Positions 1 through 6,516 of a stretch of DNA of 7,581 nt are shown one piece after another. Positions within the stretch are counted from its first letter, which is position 1; the number at the start of each line of letters is the position of its first letter. The stretch spans positions 1 through 7,581 of the forward strand of contig JAITWU010000258.1 in assembly GCA_031285115.1 (NCBI GenBank), read 5' to 3'. The position numbers and the translations under genes are program-made. The DNA comes from Azonexus sp. Lineage in GTDB: Bacteria; Pseudomonadota; Gammaproteobacteria; Burkholderiales; Rhodocyclaceae. The notes under the pieces are model-generated. The model worked only from the letters and a program-made list of their open reading frames with translations. It searched no databases and was not told where the DNA came from.

Positions 1-12
1 CCGGTCATTCTC

Positions 13-56
13 CCCCTCTCCCCAACCCCTCTCCCGCGAGGGGAGAGGGGCTTTTT
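13..56 (+). terminator. GC-rich hairpin plus T-run with an extra direct arm copy
   Basis: Bases 26-35 (CCCCTCTCCC) pair perfectly with 41-50 (GGGAGAGGGG) around a 5-nt loop (GCGAG), and the stem is followed by CTTTTT at 51-56. That is the form of an intrinsic terminator for a rightward gene lying left of the window. The left arm is also present as a direct copy at 13-22, so the right arm could pair with either copy. The minus strand has no T-run after the stem, so it should not end waaC transcripts in the same way. From memory, C/T-rich palindromes of this form are scattered between genes in many proteobacteria, so it may be a dispersed repeat that doubles as a terminator. The hairpin is seen directly; its function is inferred. 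Confidence 0.6.
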
Positions 57-150
57 GCGGCAGCCGGAAACGATTGTTGTCATTGAGCAAATGCCAAAAG
101 CATTCATGCGATTGCCCTGCGCAGCACCGACGCAGCCCGGGGAAGCTGGA
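57..150. other. non-coding spacer without a recognised feature
   Basis: I see no supported gene here. The only structures are a small 5-bp hairpin (AATGC at 90-94 with GCATT at 100-104) and a TGCGCA palindrome near 118-123. A 28-codon open frame starts at ATG 91 and stops at 175-177. It runs into the repeat on its right and has no convincing ribosome binding site, so I do not call it. Confidence 0.5.
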
Positions 151-185
151 CTGAACCCTGTATCCTGCCCCCTGTAACCTGAAGC
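151..185. repeat. five degenerate heptamers, consensus CTGNNNC
   Basis: Five consecutive 7-base units begin with CTG and end with C: CTGAACC (151-157), CTGTATC (158-164), CTGCCCC (165-171), CTGTAAC (172-178) and CTGAAGC (179-185). The array stops four bases before the waaC stop codon at 190-192. It lies in the 3' flank of waaC and is non-coding. The periodicity can be read directly; its origin and role are unknown. Confidence 0.6.
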
Positions 186-189
186 GCCA

Positions 190-1146
190 TCAACCGGATA
201 CCGCCGGTAAAGCCGCCAGCGCCTCGGCGGGCGTCGGCAGTTGCCCCTTGCCGCCGAGATTGCAATGGCTGGCAACGCCGAAAACGCCGGTCAAACCGGG
301 ATCGGTGGCGGTGTAAAGGGCGACGGTTGGCGTCTTCAGCGCGACGGCGAGATGCGTGAGGCCGGTATCGACGCCGATGGTTTCCCGCGCCCCCGCCAGC
401 ACGGTGACGAGATCAGCGATGGACAGCGGCGGCGCGGCGACGGCGTCGGGGATGGCTGTGGCCAGACGCGCCGCCCGGTCACGTTCGACGGCGCTGCCGC
501 CGGGCAGCACGGCGCGACAGCCTTGGGCCTGCAACTGGTGGCCCAGTTCGCGCCAGTGATCTTCCGGCCACAGTTTGTCGTCGCGGCTGGTGGCCGTCAG
601 CAGAACGGCGTAAGGCGCAGGCGGCAGCCAGGCGAAGGCAGCGGCGGGGGGGGCGGCGATGCCGTAATCGAGGGGGCCATCGGCGGCGTAACCGAATACC
701 GCCGCCGCCAGTTTCCGGTTGCGGACGACCGCATGTTCCGTCTGCGACACGGCGTAATGCCGCTGATAAAACCGCGCCGCCAGCGGCTCGCGGATCGAGG
801 CGGCGTCATAGCCGCAGCGCGGGCCGATGGCTTGCGTGGCGATCAGGGCGCTTTTGAGCAGCCCTTGCGTATCGAGCACGACATCGTAAGCGTGCGCTCG
901 CACACGGGCGCGAAAAGCCGCCATTTCGCGCCACGTTTGCCGACAAAACAAATGCTTGCGCCAGCGCCGCACGGCCACCGTGAACACCTCGGCGACGGCT
1001 GGATGGAGGCGGGGGATGGCGGCGAAATTTTCTTCGACGCACCAGTCGATGACGGCATCGGGAAAATGTCGGCGGATGTCGCTGACGACCGGCAGGTTGT
1101 GGATCACATCGCCGAGCGAGGAAGTTTTCACGATCAGGATGCGCAT
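190..1146 (-). CDS. waaC: lipopolysaccharide heptosyltransferase I (WaaC/RfaC)
   Basis: This is a GT-B glycosyltransferase of family GT9. It transfers L-glycero-D-manno-heptose from ADP-heptose to Kdo in the LPS inner core, at the cytoplasmic face of the inner membrane. The product is 318 aa, against 319 for E. coli WaaC. It opens with MRILIVKTSSLGDVIHNLP, with the acceptor-side catalytic Asp at D13. The C-terminal half has SRDDKLWPEDHW (187-198, K191), E221 and the nucleotide-sugar motif GVDTGLTHL (258-266, D260, H265). By recall these match E. coli D13, K192, E222, D261 and H266. The ATG at 1146 was chosen because the conserved N-terminus begins there; the frame stays open upstream to 1371, but that part lacks family similarity and would overlap the epimerase. 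No clear Shine-Dalgarno is seen, and a hairpin lies 10 bases upstream. A run of eight C encodes A165-P167, between the two lobes. It is divergent from the epimerase gene. Confidence 0.95.
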   Translation of the reverse strand: MRILIVKTSSLGDVIHNLPVVSDIRRHFPDAVIDWCVEENFAAIPRLHPAVAEVFTVAVRRWRKHLFCRQTWREMAAFRARVRAHAYDVVLDTQGLLKSALIATQAIGPRCGYDAASIREPLAARFYQRHYAVSQTEHAVVRNRKLAAAVFGYAADGPLDYGIAAPPAAAFAWLPPAPYAVLLTATSRDDKLWPEDHWRELGHQLQAQGCRAVLPGGSAVERDRAARLATAIPDAVAAPPLSIADLVTVLAGARETIGVDTGLTHLAVALKTPTVALYTATDPGLTGVFGVASHCNLGGKGQLPTPAEALAALPAVSG

Positions 1147-1156
1147 CGGCGGATAA

Positions 1157-1182
1157 AATCGCGGTTTCTCAAAACCGCGATT
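1157..1182. promoter_or_regulatory. perfect 11-bp inverted repeat, operator-like, before waaC
   Basis: AATCGCGGTTT (1157-1167) and AAACCGCGATT (1172-1182) form a perfect dyad around a 4-nt centre (CTCA). It lies 10 bp upstream of the waaC ATG and its outer edge overlaps the TATAAT box on the waaC strand, so it would span the likely transcription start. The location suits a repressor operator. Read as RNA, it would be an AU/GC hairpin close to the waaC start codon, followed by TTAT on the waaC strand, so a leader hairpin is the alternative. No cognate regulator is encoded in the window. Confidence 0.6.
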
Positions 1183-1185
1183 ATA
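1180..1185 (-). promoter_or_regulatory. candidate -10 box (TATAAT) for waaC
   Basis: The minus strand reads TATAAT at 1185 down to 1180, a perfect sigma-70 -10 hexamer. It would start transcription near 1173 and give a leader of roughly 27 nt before the waaC ATG. No good -35 hexamer is found 16-18 bp upstream; the sequence there is GC-rich (around AATGGC). The promoter may therefore be weak or need an activator. The overlapping inverted repeat makes regulation likely. Confidence 0.45.
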
Positions 1186-1236
1186 GATGCCTGCCGTCGT
1201 CGGCCATTGAGCTGGGTCAGCGACGGTGCGGCGCGA

Positions 1237-1242
1237 TAAAAT
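1237..1242 (+). promoter_or_regulatory. candidate -10-like box (TAAAAT) for the epimerase operon
   Basis: TAAAAT at 1237-1242 lies 28 bp upstream of the chosen GTG start of the epimerase gene, on its strand. The nearest -35-like sequence is TTGAGC at 1207-1212, with a 24-bp spacer that is too long for a standard sigma-70 promoter. It is a weak call, based mainly on the need for a rightward promoter in this 124-bp divergent spacer. Confidence 0.25.
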
Positions 1243-1270
1243 TCCGCGATCCTTATTTTCAAGGCTTACC

Positions 1271-2278
1271 GTGAAAATTCTCGTCACCGGCGCTGCCGGA
1301 TTCATCGGCATGACCACCACGCTGCGCCTTCTGGCGCGGGGCGATACCGTTGTCGGTCTGGATAATCTCAATGATTATTACGACGTCAGCCTCAAGGAAA
1401 ATCGCCTTGCCCGCCTCACGGGCCATGCCAACTTTCGCTTCGTCAAACTCGATGTCGCCGACCGGCCCGGCATGGAAGCCCTGTTCGCCAGCGAGCAGTT
1501 CGACAAAGTGATCCACCTCGCCGCCCAGGCCGGGGTGCGCTATTCGCTCAAAAATCCGCACGCCTACATCGACAGCAATGTGGTCGGCTTTATCAATATT
1601 CTCGAAGGCTGCCGCCACCAGCGCGTGGCGCATCTCGTTTACGCCTCCAGTTCGAGCGTCTATGGCGGCAATACGCGGATGCCTTTTTCTGAGCACGACA
1701 GCGTCGATCACCCGGTCAGCCTCTACGCCGCGACCAAAAAGGCCAATGAGCTGATGGCCCACACCTACAGCCATCTTTACGGGCTGCCGACCACCGGCTT
1801 GCGCTTCTTTACGGTGTACGGCCCGTGGGGCCGTCCGGACATGGCTTTGTTCCTGTTTACCAAAGCCATTCTCGAAGGCAAACCAATCGACGTTTTCAAC
1901 TATGGCGAAATGCGCCGCGATTTCACCTATATCGACGACATCGTCGAAGGGGTGATCCGCGTCCTCGACCGCACGGCTGCGGCCAACCCGGATTACGACC
2001 CGCTGGCCGCCGACCCGGCGACGAGCAATGTTCCCTATCGCGTCTTCAACATCGGCAACAACAATCCGGTGCCGCTGCTCGACTTCATCGGCGCGATTGA
2101 ACAGGCTCTTGGCCGGACGGCGGAAAAGCGCCTCCTGCCGTTGCAGGATGGCGATGTCCCGGCAACTTACGCCGATACGGCCCTGCTCAACGAATGGGCC
2201 GGGTTTGTCCCGGCGACGCCGGTGGCGGAAGGCGTCCGGCGTTTCGTCGCCTGGTATCGCGCCTATTACGGCGTCTGA
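1271..2278 (+). CDS. UDP-glucuronate 4-epimerase (extended SDR family)
   Basis: This NAD-dependent extended short-chain dehydrogenase is predicted to convert UDP-glucuronate to UDP-galacturonate in the cytoplasm, for LPS core or capsule. The product is 335 aa, the usual length. The Rossmann motif GAAGFIG is at 7-13, followed by DNLNDYYD (31-38), which is typical of this subfamily. SSSSVYG is at 126-132 and the catalytic YxxxK is Y152/K156. [12 protein letters not shown] (181-192), [13 protein letters not shown] (215-227) and [12 protein letters not shown] (292-303) are hallmarks of UDP-glucuronate epimerases. The GTG at 1271 was chosen because the family N-terminus ([10 protein letters not shown]) begins there; AAGG at 1261-1264 is a modest ribosome binding site. 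Another GTG at 1226 would add 15 residues outside the domain. It is first in the plus-strand run, 58 bp before glmS, and divergent from waaC. Related 4-epimerases acting on other UDP-sugars cannot be fully excluded. Confidence 0.9.
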   Translation: MKILVTGAAGFIGMTTTLRLLARGDTVVGLDNLNDYYDVSLKENRLARLTGHANFRFVKLDVADRPGMEALFASEQFDKVIHLAAQAGVRYSLKNPHAYIDSNVVGFINILEGCRHQRVAHLVYASSSSVYGGNTRMPFSEHDSVDHPVSLYAATKKANELMAHTYSHLYGLPTTGLRFFTVYGPWGRPDMALFLFTKAILEGKPIDVFNYGEMRRDFTYIDDIVEGVIRVLDRTAAANPDYDPLAADPATSNVPYRVFNIGNNNPVPLLDFIGAIEQALGRTAEKRLLPLQDGDVPATYADTALLNEWAGFVPATPVAEGVRRFVAWYRAYYGV

Positions 2279-2284
2279 CGGCGC

Positions 2285-2301
2285 GGCGCTGGTCGAGCGC
2301 C
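2285..2301 (+). other. small GC-rich hairpin between epimerase gene and glmS
   Basis: GGCGCT (2285-2290) pairs with AGCGCC (2296-2301) around a GGTCG loop. It begins 6 bp after the epimerase stop. No T-run follows, so it is unlikely to be a full terminator. It could partly attenuate transcription or mark an RNA-processing site ahead of glmS. A stem this short is also likely by chance in GC-rich DNA. Confidence 0.3.
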
Positions 2302-2336
2302 AGTCAATATCTTCAACTTATCCCGAGCTAAAAACC

Positions 2337-4160
2337 ATGTGTGGAATCGTCGCCGCCGCTGCCGCCAGCAATATCGTTCCCGTTCTCATCGAAGGGCTGA
2401 AAAAACTCGAATACCGTGGTTACGACTCAGCCGGGCTGGCCGTCATCGCCGGTGAGAACATCCGCCGCATCCGCTCGGTTGGCCGCGTCGCCGAACTCGC
2501 CAGCGCCGCCGCCGATGTCAGCGCCGTCACCGGCATTGCCCACACACGATGGGCGACGCATGGCGTGCCGAGCGAGCGCAACGCCCATCCGCATGTTTCC
2601 GGCTCGATTGCCGTGGTGCATAACGGCATTATCGAAAATTACGCCGAACTGCGCGCTGAACTGACGGCGCACGGCTATCAATTCACCTCCGACACCGACA
2701 CCGAAAGCATTGCCCATCTGATCGCCGCCAAGCTCAATGTCGACGCCGATCTGCTGACCGCCGTGCGCCTTGCCTGTCAGCGGCTGGTCGGCGCTTACGC
2801 CATCGCCGTGATCGACTGGCGGCAACCCGGCAAGGTCGTCGTCGCCCGCGAAGGCTCACCGCTGCTGCTCGGCGTCGCCGCCGATGGCAACTATGCGGCT
2901 TCCGACGCCTCGGCCCTGTTGCAGGTGACGCGCGATGTCATTTATCTCGAAAACGGCGACATCGCCGAACTGACGCCGCAAGGCGTGCGCATCAGCCTGT
3001 TCGACGGCACGCTGGTCGAGCGCCCGATCCACGTTTCGGAACTCTCACCGGCGGCGATCGAACTTGGCGCTTATCGCCACTACATGCAGAAGGAAATTTT
3101 CGAGCAGCCTGCGGCGCTCGCCAATACGCTGGAAATCGTCGGCGGCGGCAAAACCATACAACCCGGCATTTTCGGCGCCGAAGCCGGGCAGTTGCTCGCC
3201 GATGTCGACCACATCCTCATTCTTGCCTGCGGCACCAGCAGCCATTCCGGCCTCGTCGCCCGTTACTGGCTCGAAGCCATTGCTGGCGTGCCGTGCACGG
3301 TCGAAGTCGCCAGCGAATACCGTTATCGCACCTCGGTCCCCAACCCGCGCCAGTTAGTCGTCGCCATTTCGCAATCGGGCGAAACAGCCGATACGCTGGC
3401 GGCGCTGCGTCACGCCAAGGCGCTCGGCCAGGACAAAACGCTGGCTATTTGCAATGTGCCGGAATCGGCCATCGTCCGCGAATGCGCTCTGCGCTTCATC
3501 ACCCGCGCCGGGCCGGAAATCGGCGTCGCCTCGACCAAGGCGTTTACCACCCAACTGGCCGCCCTGTTCCTGCTCACGCTGGTCATGGCCAAACTGCGCC
3601 AGCGCCTGTCCGGTGAACAGGAAAGCGCCTTCATCGAGCAACTGCGCCACCTGCCGGTGGCGGTCAACAAAATCCTCGAACTCGAACTAGCCATCGAAAT
3701 CTGGGCCAAACGCTTCGCCAGCAAGCAACACGCCTTGTTCCTCGGGCGTGGCCGACATTACCCGATTGCCATGGAAGGCGCGCTCAAACTCAAGGAAATT
3801 TCCTACATCCACGCCGAAGCCTACCCGGCGGGCGAACTCAAACACGGCCCGCTGGCGCTCGTCGACCGGGATATGCCGGTCATTTCGGTGGCCCCCAACG
3901 ACGCGCTGCTCGACAAACTCAAATCGAACCTCGAAGTCGTCCAGGCCCGTGGCGGCGAACTCTACGTTTTTGCCGACGCCGATTCGGAAATTCCCGAATC
4001 GACAGGCGTGCACATCCTGCGTCTGCCCGAACATTACGGCGCGTTGTCGCCGATTCTGCACATCGTGCCGCTGCAACTCCTGTCCTATCACGTCGCCCTC
4101 GTCAAAGGGACGGATGTGGACAAGCCGCGCAATCTCGCCAAATCGGTGACGGTCGAATAA
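2337..4160 (+). CDS. glmS: glutamine--fructose-6-phosphate aminotransferase (isomerizing)
   Basis: GlmS makes glucosamine-6-phosphate from fructose-6-phosphate and glutamine, the entry step to UDP-GlcNAc for peptidoglycan and lipid A. The product is 607 aa (E. coli 609). The N-terminal class II glutaminase domain has the nucleophile C2, exposed after Met removal, [10 protein letters not shown] (24-33), HTRWATHG (69-76), HNGIIENY (95-102) and SDTDTE (118-123). Two SIS sugar-isomerase domains follow: CGTSSHSG (298-305) and SQSGETADT (345-353), then the second from about 455. [20 protein letters not shown] (481-500), H503 and the C-terminal LAKSVTVE with K602 complete the active site. The ATG at 2337 is fixed by the need for Cys at position 2; the frame is open upstream only as a shadow of the epimerase gene. 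CGIVAA replaces the more usual CGIVGA. It lies 58 bp after the epimerase gene and 3 bp before apaH. No glmS ribozyme is visible and none is expected in this group. Confidence 0.97.
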   Translation: MCGIVAAAAASNIVPVLIEGLKKLEYRGYDSAGLAVIAGENIRRIRSVGRVAELASAAADVSAVTGIAHTRWATHGVPSERNAHPHVSGSIAVVHNGIIENYAELRAELTAHGYQFTSDTDTESIAHLIAAKLNVDADLLTAVRLACQRLVGAYAIAVIDWRQPGKVVVAREGSPLLLGVAADGNYAASDASALLQVTRDVIYLENGDIAELTPQGVRISLFDGTLVERPIHVSELSPAAIELGAYRHYMQKEIFEQPAALANTLEIVGGGKTIQPGIFGAEAGQLLADVDHILILACGTSSHSGLVARYWLEAIAGVPCTVEVASEYRYRTSVPNPRQLVVAISQSGETADTLAALRHAKALGQDKTLAICNVPESAIVRECALRFITRAGPEIGVASTKAFTTQLAALFLLTLVMAKLRQRLSGEQESAFIEQLRHLPVAVNKILELELAIEIWAKRFASKQHALFLGRGRHYPIAMEGALKLKEISYIHAEAYPAGELKHGPLALVDRDMPVISVAPNDALLDKLKSNLEVVQARGGELYVFADADSEIPESTGVHILRLPEHYGALSPILHIVPLQLLSYHVALVKGTDVDKPRNLAKSVTVE

Positions 4161-4163
4161 GGC

Positions 4164-4973
4164 ATGGCGACCTACGCCGTCGGCGACATTCAGGGCTGCT
4201 ACGACGCCCTGCGCCGCCTCCTCGACCGCTGCGCCTTCGACCCGGCCAACGACCGGCTGTGGCTGGTCGGCGATCTCGTCAATCGCGGCCCGCAATCGCT
4301 CGAAACCCTGCGTTTCATCCGCTCCCTCGGCGACGCCGCGCTGACCGTGCTCGGCAACCACGACCTCTACCTGCTGCTGGTGGCCGAAAACAAGAGCTTC
4401 CCGCGCAAGGAAGACACCCTGCAACCACTGCTCGACGCCCCCGACGCCGACGAACTGCTCGCCTGGCTGCGCCATCAGCCGCTCTGCCACAGCGAAGGCG
4501 ACTATTGCCTCGTGCACGCCGGGCTGCTGCCGCAATGGACAGCCGCCCAGGCCCGCCAACTGGCCCGCGAAGTCGAAGCGGCCCTGCAAGGCGACGCCTT
4601 CCACGAATTTACCGGCAACCTGTGGGGCAGCGAACCGGCGGCCTGGTCAGAAACCCTGAGCGGCTGGCCGCGCCTGCGGGTCATCGTCAACGTCATGACG
4701 CGGATGCGTTTTTGCACGCCCGACGGAATCATGGAATTCACCCGCAAAGGCAAGCCGGAAAACGCCCCGCCCGGCTATCTGCCGTGGTTCGCCATCGCCA
4801 ACCGCCGCAGCGCCGACAGCGTGCTCATCACCGGCCACTGGTCAGCCCTCGGCCTCAAAATCACCCCCAACCTGCTGGCGCTCGATTCGGGCTATCTATG
4901 GGGCGGGCAATTATCGGCGGTGCGGCTGGAAGACCGTCAGTTGTTTCAGATTGAGGCGGCGGCAAAACGATAG
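4164..4973 (+). CDS. apaH: bis(5'-nucleosyl)-tetraphosphatase, symmetrical (ApaH)
   Basis: ApaH splits Ap4A symmetrically into two ADP and in E. coli also removes Np4 caps from RNA. It is a cytoplasmic metallophosphatase of the PPP family. The product is 269 aa (E. coli about 280). The metal-binding motifs appear in order: GDIQGC (7-12), GDLVNRGP (36-43), GNHD (64-67), VHAG (117-120) and GHW (224-226). The ApaH-type stretch VIVNVMTRMRFC (173-184) and LDSGYLWGGQL (240-250) separate it from general Ser/Thr phosphatases. The ATG at 4164 is 3 bp after the glmS stop; AAGG at 4159-4162 overlaps that stop and is only 1 nt from the ATG, so translation is probably coupled to glmS. In E. coli apaH belongs to the surA-pdxA-rsmA-apaG operon; here it follows glmS and precedes a second alarmone hydrolase. 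Confidence 0.95.
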   Translation: MATYAVGDIQGCYDALRRLLDRCAFDPANDRLWLVGDLVNRGPQSLETLRFIRSLGDAALTVLGNHDLYLLLVAENKSFPRKEDTLQPLLDAPDADELLAWLRHQPLCHSEGDYCLVHAGLLPQWTAAQARQLAREVEAALQGDAFHEFTGNLWGSEPAAWSETLSGWPRLRVIVNVMTRMRFCTPDGIMEFTRKGKPENAPPGYLPWFAIANRRSADSVLITGHWSALGLKITPNLLALDSGYLWGGQLSAVRLEDRQLFQIEAAAKR

Positions 4974-4979
4974 CGATAA

Positions 4980-4986
4980 AAGGAGA
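4980..4986 (+). promoter_or_regulatory. strong ribosome binding site of the MESH1-like gene
   Basis: AAGGAGA at 4980-4986 leaves 6 nt between the GGAG core (4982-4985) and the ATG at 4992. It is the clearest Shine-Dalgarno in the window and lies in the 18-bp gap after apaH. It fixes the start and suggests that this gene is translated independently of apaH. Confidence 0.75.
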
Positions 4987-4991
4987 CACCG

Positions 4992-5537
4992 ATGGCAGCA
5001 AGCAAAAACACCCTCAGCCTCTTTGCCCGGGCGCTCGCCTTTGCCGCCCACAAGCACCGCAAACAGCGGCGCAAGGATATTGATGGCTCGCCCTACATCA
5101 ATCATCCGCTTGCCGTCATCAACGTGCTGGCGAACGTTGGCGGCGTCACCGACATGACCGTGCTGTGCGCGGCGGCGCTGCACGATACCGTGGAAGACAC
5201 AAAAACGACGCCGGAAGAACTCGCCGCCGCCTTCGGCCCGAAAATTGCCGCCATCGTGATGGAAGTGACCGACGACAAATCGCTCCCCAAGAAAGTCCGC
5301 AAAGCCCGCCAAATCGAACACGCGCCGCAGCTTTCACCATCGGCCAAACTGGTCAAACTGGCTGACAAAATCAGCAATCTGCGCGACATCCTCGATTCCC
5401 CGCCCGCTCACTGGCCTGCCCGGCGTAAACGTGAATATCTCGACTGGGCGGCGGAAGTAGTCGCCGGTCTGCGCGGCGTCCATCCGGGACTGGAGGCTGC
5501 GTTCGACGAACTTCTGGCGCGGCGCGGGGAGCTTTGA
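4992..5537 (+). CDS. MESH1-like HD-domain (p)ppGpp 3'-pyrophosphohydrolase
   Basis: This is a single-domain HD hydrolase of the RelA/SpoT-hydrolase type, predicted to remove the 3'-pyrophosphate of (p)ppGpp in a Mn2+-dependent reaction. At 181 aa it is close to human MESH1 (179 aa). Candidate metal ligands are H38 (in YINHPLAV), H64 and D65 (in ALHDTVEDT, 62-70) and D125 (in [11 protein letters not shown], 122-132). By recall, MESH1 uses H35, H61, D62 and D122, the same spacing with a shift of three. No synthetase, TGS or ACT domain is present, so it is a stand-alone hydrolase (small alarmone hydrolase type) and not a SpoT/Rel fragment. It ends the plus-strand run, 18 bp after apaH, and has its own strong ribosome binding site. 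No terminator is visible in the 35-bp convergent gap. MESH1 enzymes can also act on NADPH, so the true substrate is open. Confidence 0.88.
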   Translation: MAASKNTLSLFARALAFAAHKHRKQRRKDIDGSPYINHPLAVINVLANVGGVTDMTVLCAAALHDTVEDTKTTPEELAAAFGPKIAAIVMEVTDDKSLPKKVRKARQIEHAPQLSPSAKLVKLADKISNLRDILDSPPAHWPARRKREYLDWAAEVVAGLRGVHPGLEAAFDELLARRGEL

Positions 5538-5572
5538 GGCGGGTTACGAGACAGGTAGCAAAGTGCTCATGT

Positions 5573-6508
5573 TTACCAAGGTGCCGAGCCAAACGCCCGC
5601 TGGTACCGGGCGGCGATTTCTTCGCGGCTCGGTTGGTGGTTCTGGCCGCCGCGATGGGCGACTTTGATGGCGCCCATGACGGCGGCGAGCCGCCCGGTGG
5701 TCAGCCAGTCAAAGCCGTTGGCGATGCCGTAGAGGAGACCGGCGCGGTAGGCGTCGCCGCAGCCGGTGGGGTCGATGACGGCATCAGCCGTGACGCAGGG
5801 GATTCGCTGGCAGACGCCGCCGGTGTAAATGTCGGAGCCTGCGCCGCCACGGGTGACGATCAGGGCTTCCACCTCGCCCGCCAACTGCTCAAGGCTGCGG
5901 CCCGTGCGGTCGCAGAGGAGCTTGGCTTCGTAGTCGTTCACACAGGCGTAATTGGCCAAGCGCATGAAATCGAGCAGTTCGTCGCCGGTAAACATCGGCA
6001 GCCCCTGGCCGGGGTCGAAAATGAAAGGGACGCCGACGGCTGCGAATTCGCCAGCGCGCTGCAACATGCCTTCGCGGCCATCGGGGGCGATGATGCCGAG
6101 TTTGACGCCGCTCGTTTGTTCGAGCTTGTTGAGGTGCGAAAAGCTCATAGCGCCGGGGTGGAAGGCGGTGATCTGGTTGTCGTCGAGATCGGTGGTGATG
6201 AAAGCCTGGGCCGTGAAGCAGCCGGGAATCCGGCGGACGTGCTGGCGCGAGAGGCCAATCTGGTCGAGGCGTTCGAGATAGGGCGCGGCGTCGTCGCCAA
6301 CGGTAGCCATGATCAGCGGCTGGCCGCCGAGGAGTTTGAGGTTGTAGGCGATGTTGCCCGCGCAGCCGCCGTATTCGCGGCGCATTTCGGGGACGAGAAA
6401 GGCAACGTTGAGAATGTGAATCTGCTCGGGCAGGATGTGGTTTTTGAAGCGGTCGGGAAAGACCATGATGTTGTCAAAAGCAAGGGAGCCGCAGATCAGT
6501 GTATTCAT
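5573..6508 (-). CDS. PfkB-family sugar kinase, adenosine-kinase-like
   Basis: This is a ribokinase/PfkB-fold kinase of 311 aa. GGCAGN (47-52) is the substrate-side glycine motif. VNDYEAKLL (190-198) and VTRGGAGSDIY (218-228) are the nucleotide-side motifs, and DPTGCGDAYRAG (246-257) is the C-terminal PfkB signature with catalytic D252. The N-terminal PDRFKNHILPEQIHILNVAFLV region (18-39) resembles, from memory, the bacterial adenosine kinase of Mycobacterium tuberculosis (Rv2202c) more than ribokinase or fructokinase. The likely reaction is adenosine + ATP to AMP + ADP; another nucleoside or sugar is possible. The ATG at 6508 is where family similarity begins, 8 bp after the stop of the DUF3426 gene. 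No clear Shine-Dalgarno precedes it, which suggests translational coupling. The gene converges on the MESH1-like gene. Confidence 0.87.
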   Translation of the reverse strand: MNTLICGSLAFDNIMVFPDRFKNHILPEQIHILNVAFLVPEMRREYGGCAGNIAYNLKLLGGQPLIMATVGDDAAPYLERLDQIGLSRQHVRRIPGCFTAQAFITTDLDDNQITAFHPGAMSFSHLNKLEQTSGVKLGIIAPDGREGMLQRAGEFAAVGVPFIFDPGQGLPMFTGDELLDFMRLANYACVNDYEAKLLCDRTGRSLEQLAGEVEALIVTRGGAGSDIYTGGVCQRIPCVTADAVIDPTGCGDAYRAGLLYGIANGFDWLTTGRLAAVMGAIKVAHRGGQNHQPSREEIAARYQRAFGSAPW

Positions 6509-6516
6509 GGCGAAAA

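Noticed and set aside
91..177. 28-codon open frame at the left edge
   Set aside because: It is very short, runs through the heptamer repeat, and has no ribosome binding site or recognisable peptide.
241..1239. 332-codon open frame antisense to waaC
   Set aside because: Codon-position GC bias opens this frame opposite waaC. It has no recognisable domain and is rich in low-complexity Gly/Arg/Asp, while the minus-strand frame is an excellent WaaC.
1147..1371. 75-residue upstream extension of waaC
   Set aside because: It would overlap the divergent epimerase gene, and the WaaC family N-terminus begins exactly at the ATG at 1146.
2028..2336. 103-residue upstream extension of glmS
   Set aside because: GlmS needs Cys directly after the initiator Met as its nucleophile, and the extension is an out-of-frame shadow of the epimerase gene.
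2279..2336. glmS ribozyme/riboswitch
   Set aside because: The 58-bp gap is too short for the glmS ribozyme core, which is a Gram-positive feature.
3687..4604. 305-codon minus-strand frame across the glmS end and apaH
   Set aside because: It overlaps two genes with complete motif sets and shows no domain of its own.
5538..5572. possible bidirectional terminator between the convergent genes
   Set aside because: Only a 4-bp AGCA/TGCT stem is present, with no T-run on either strand.
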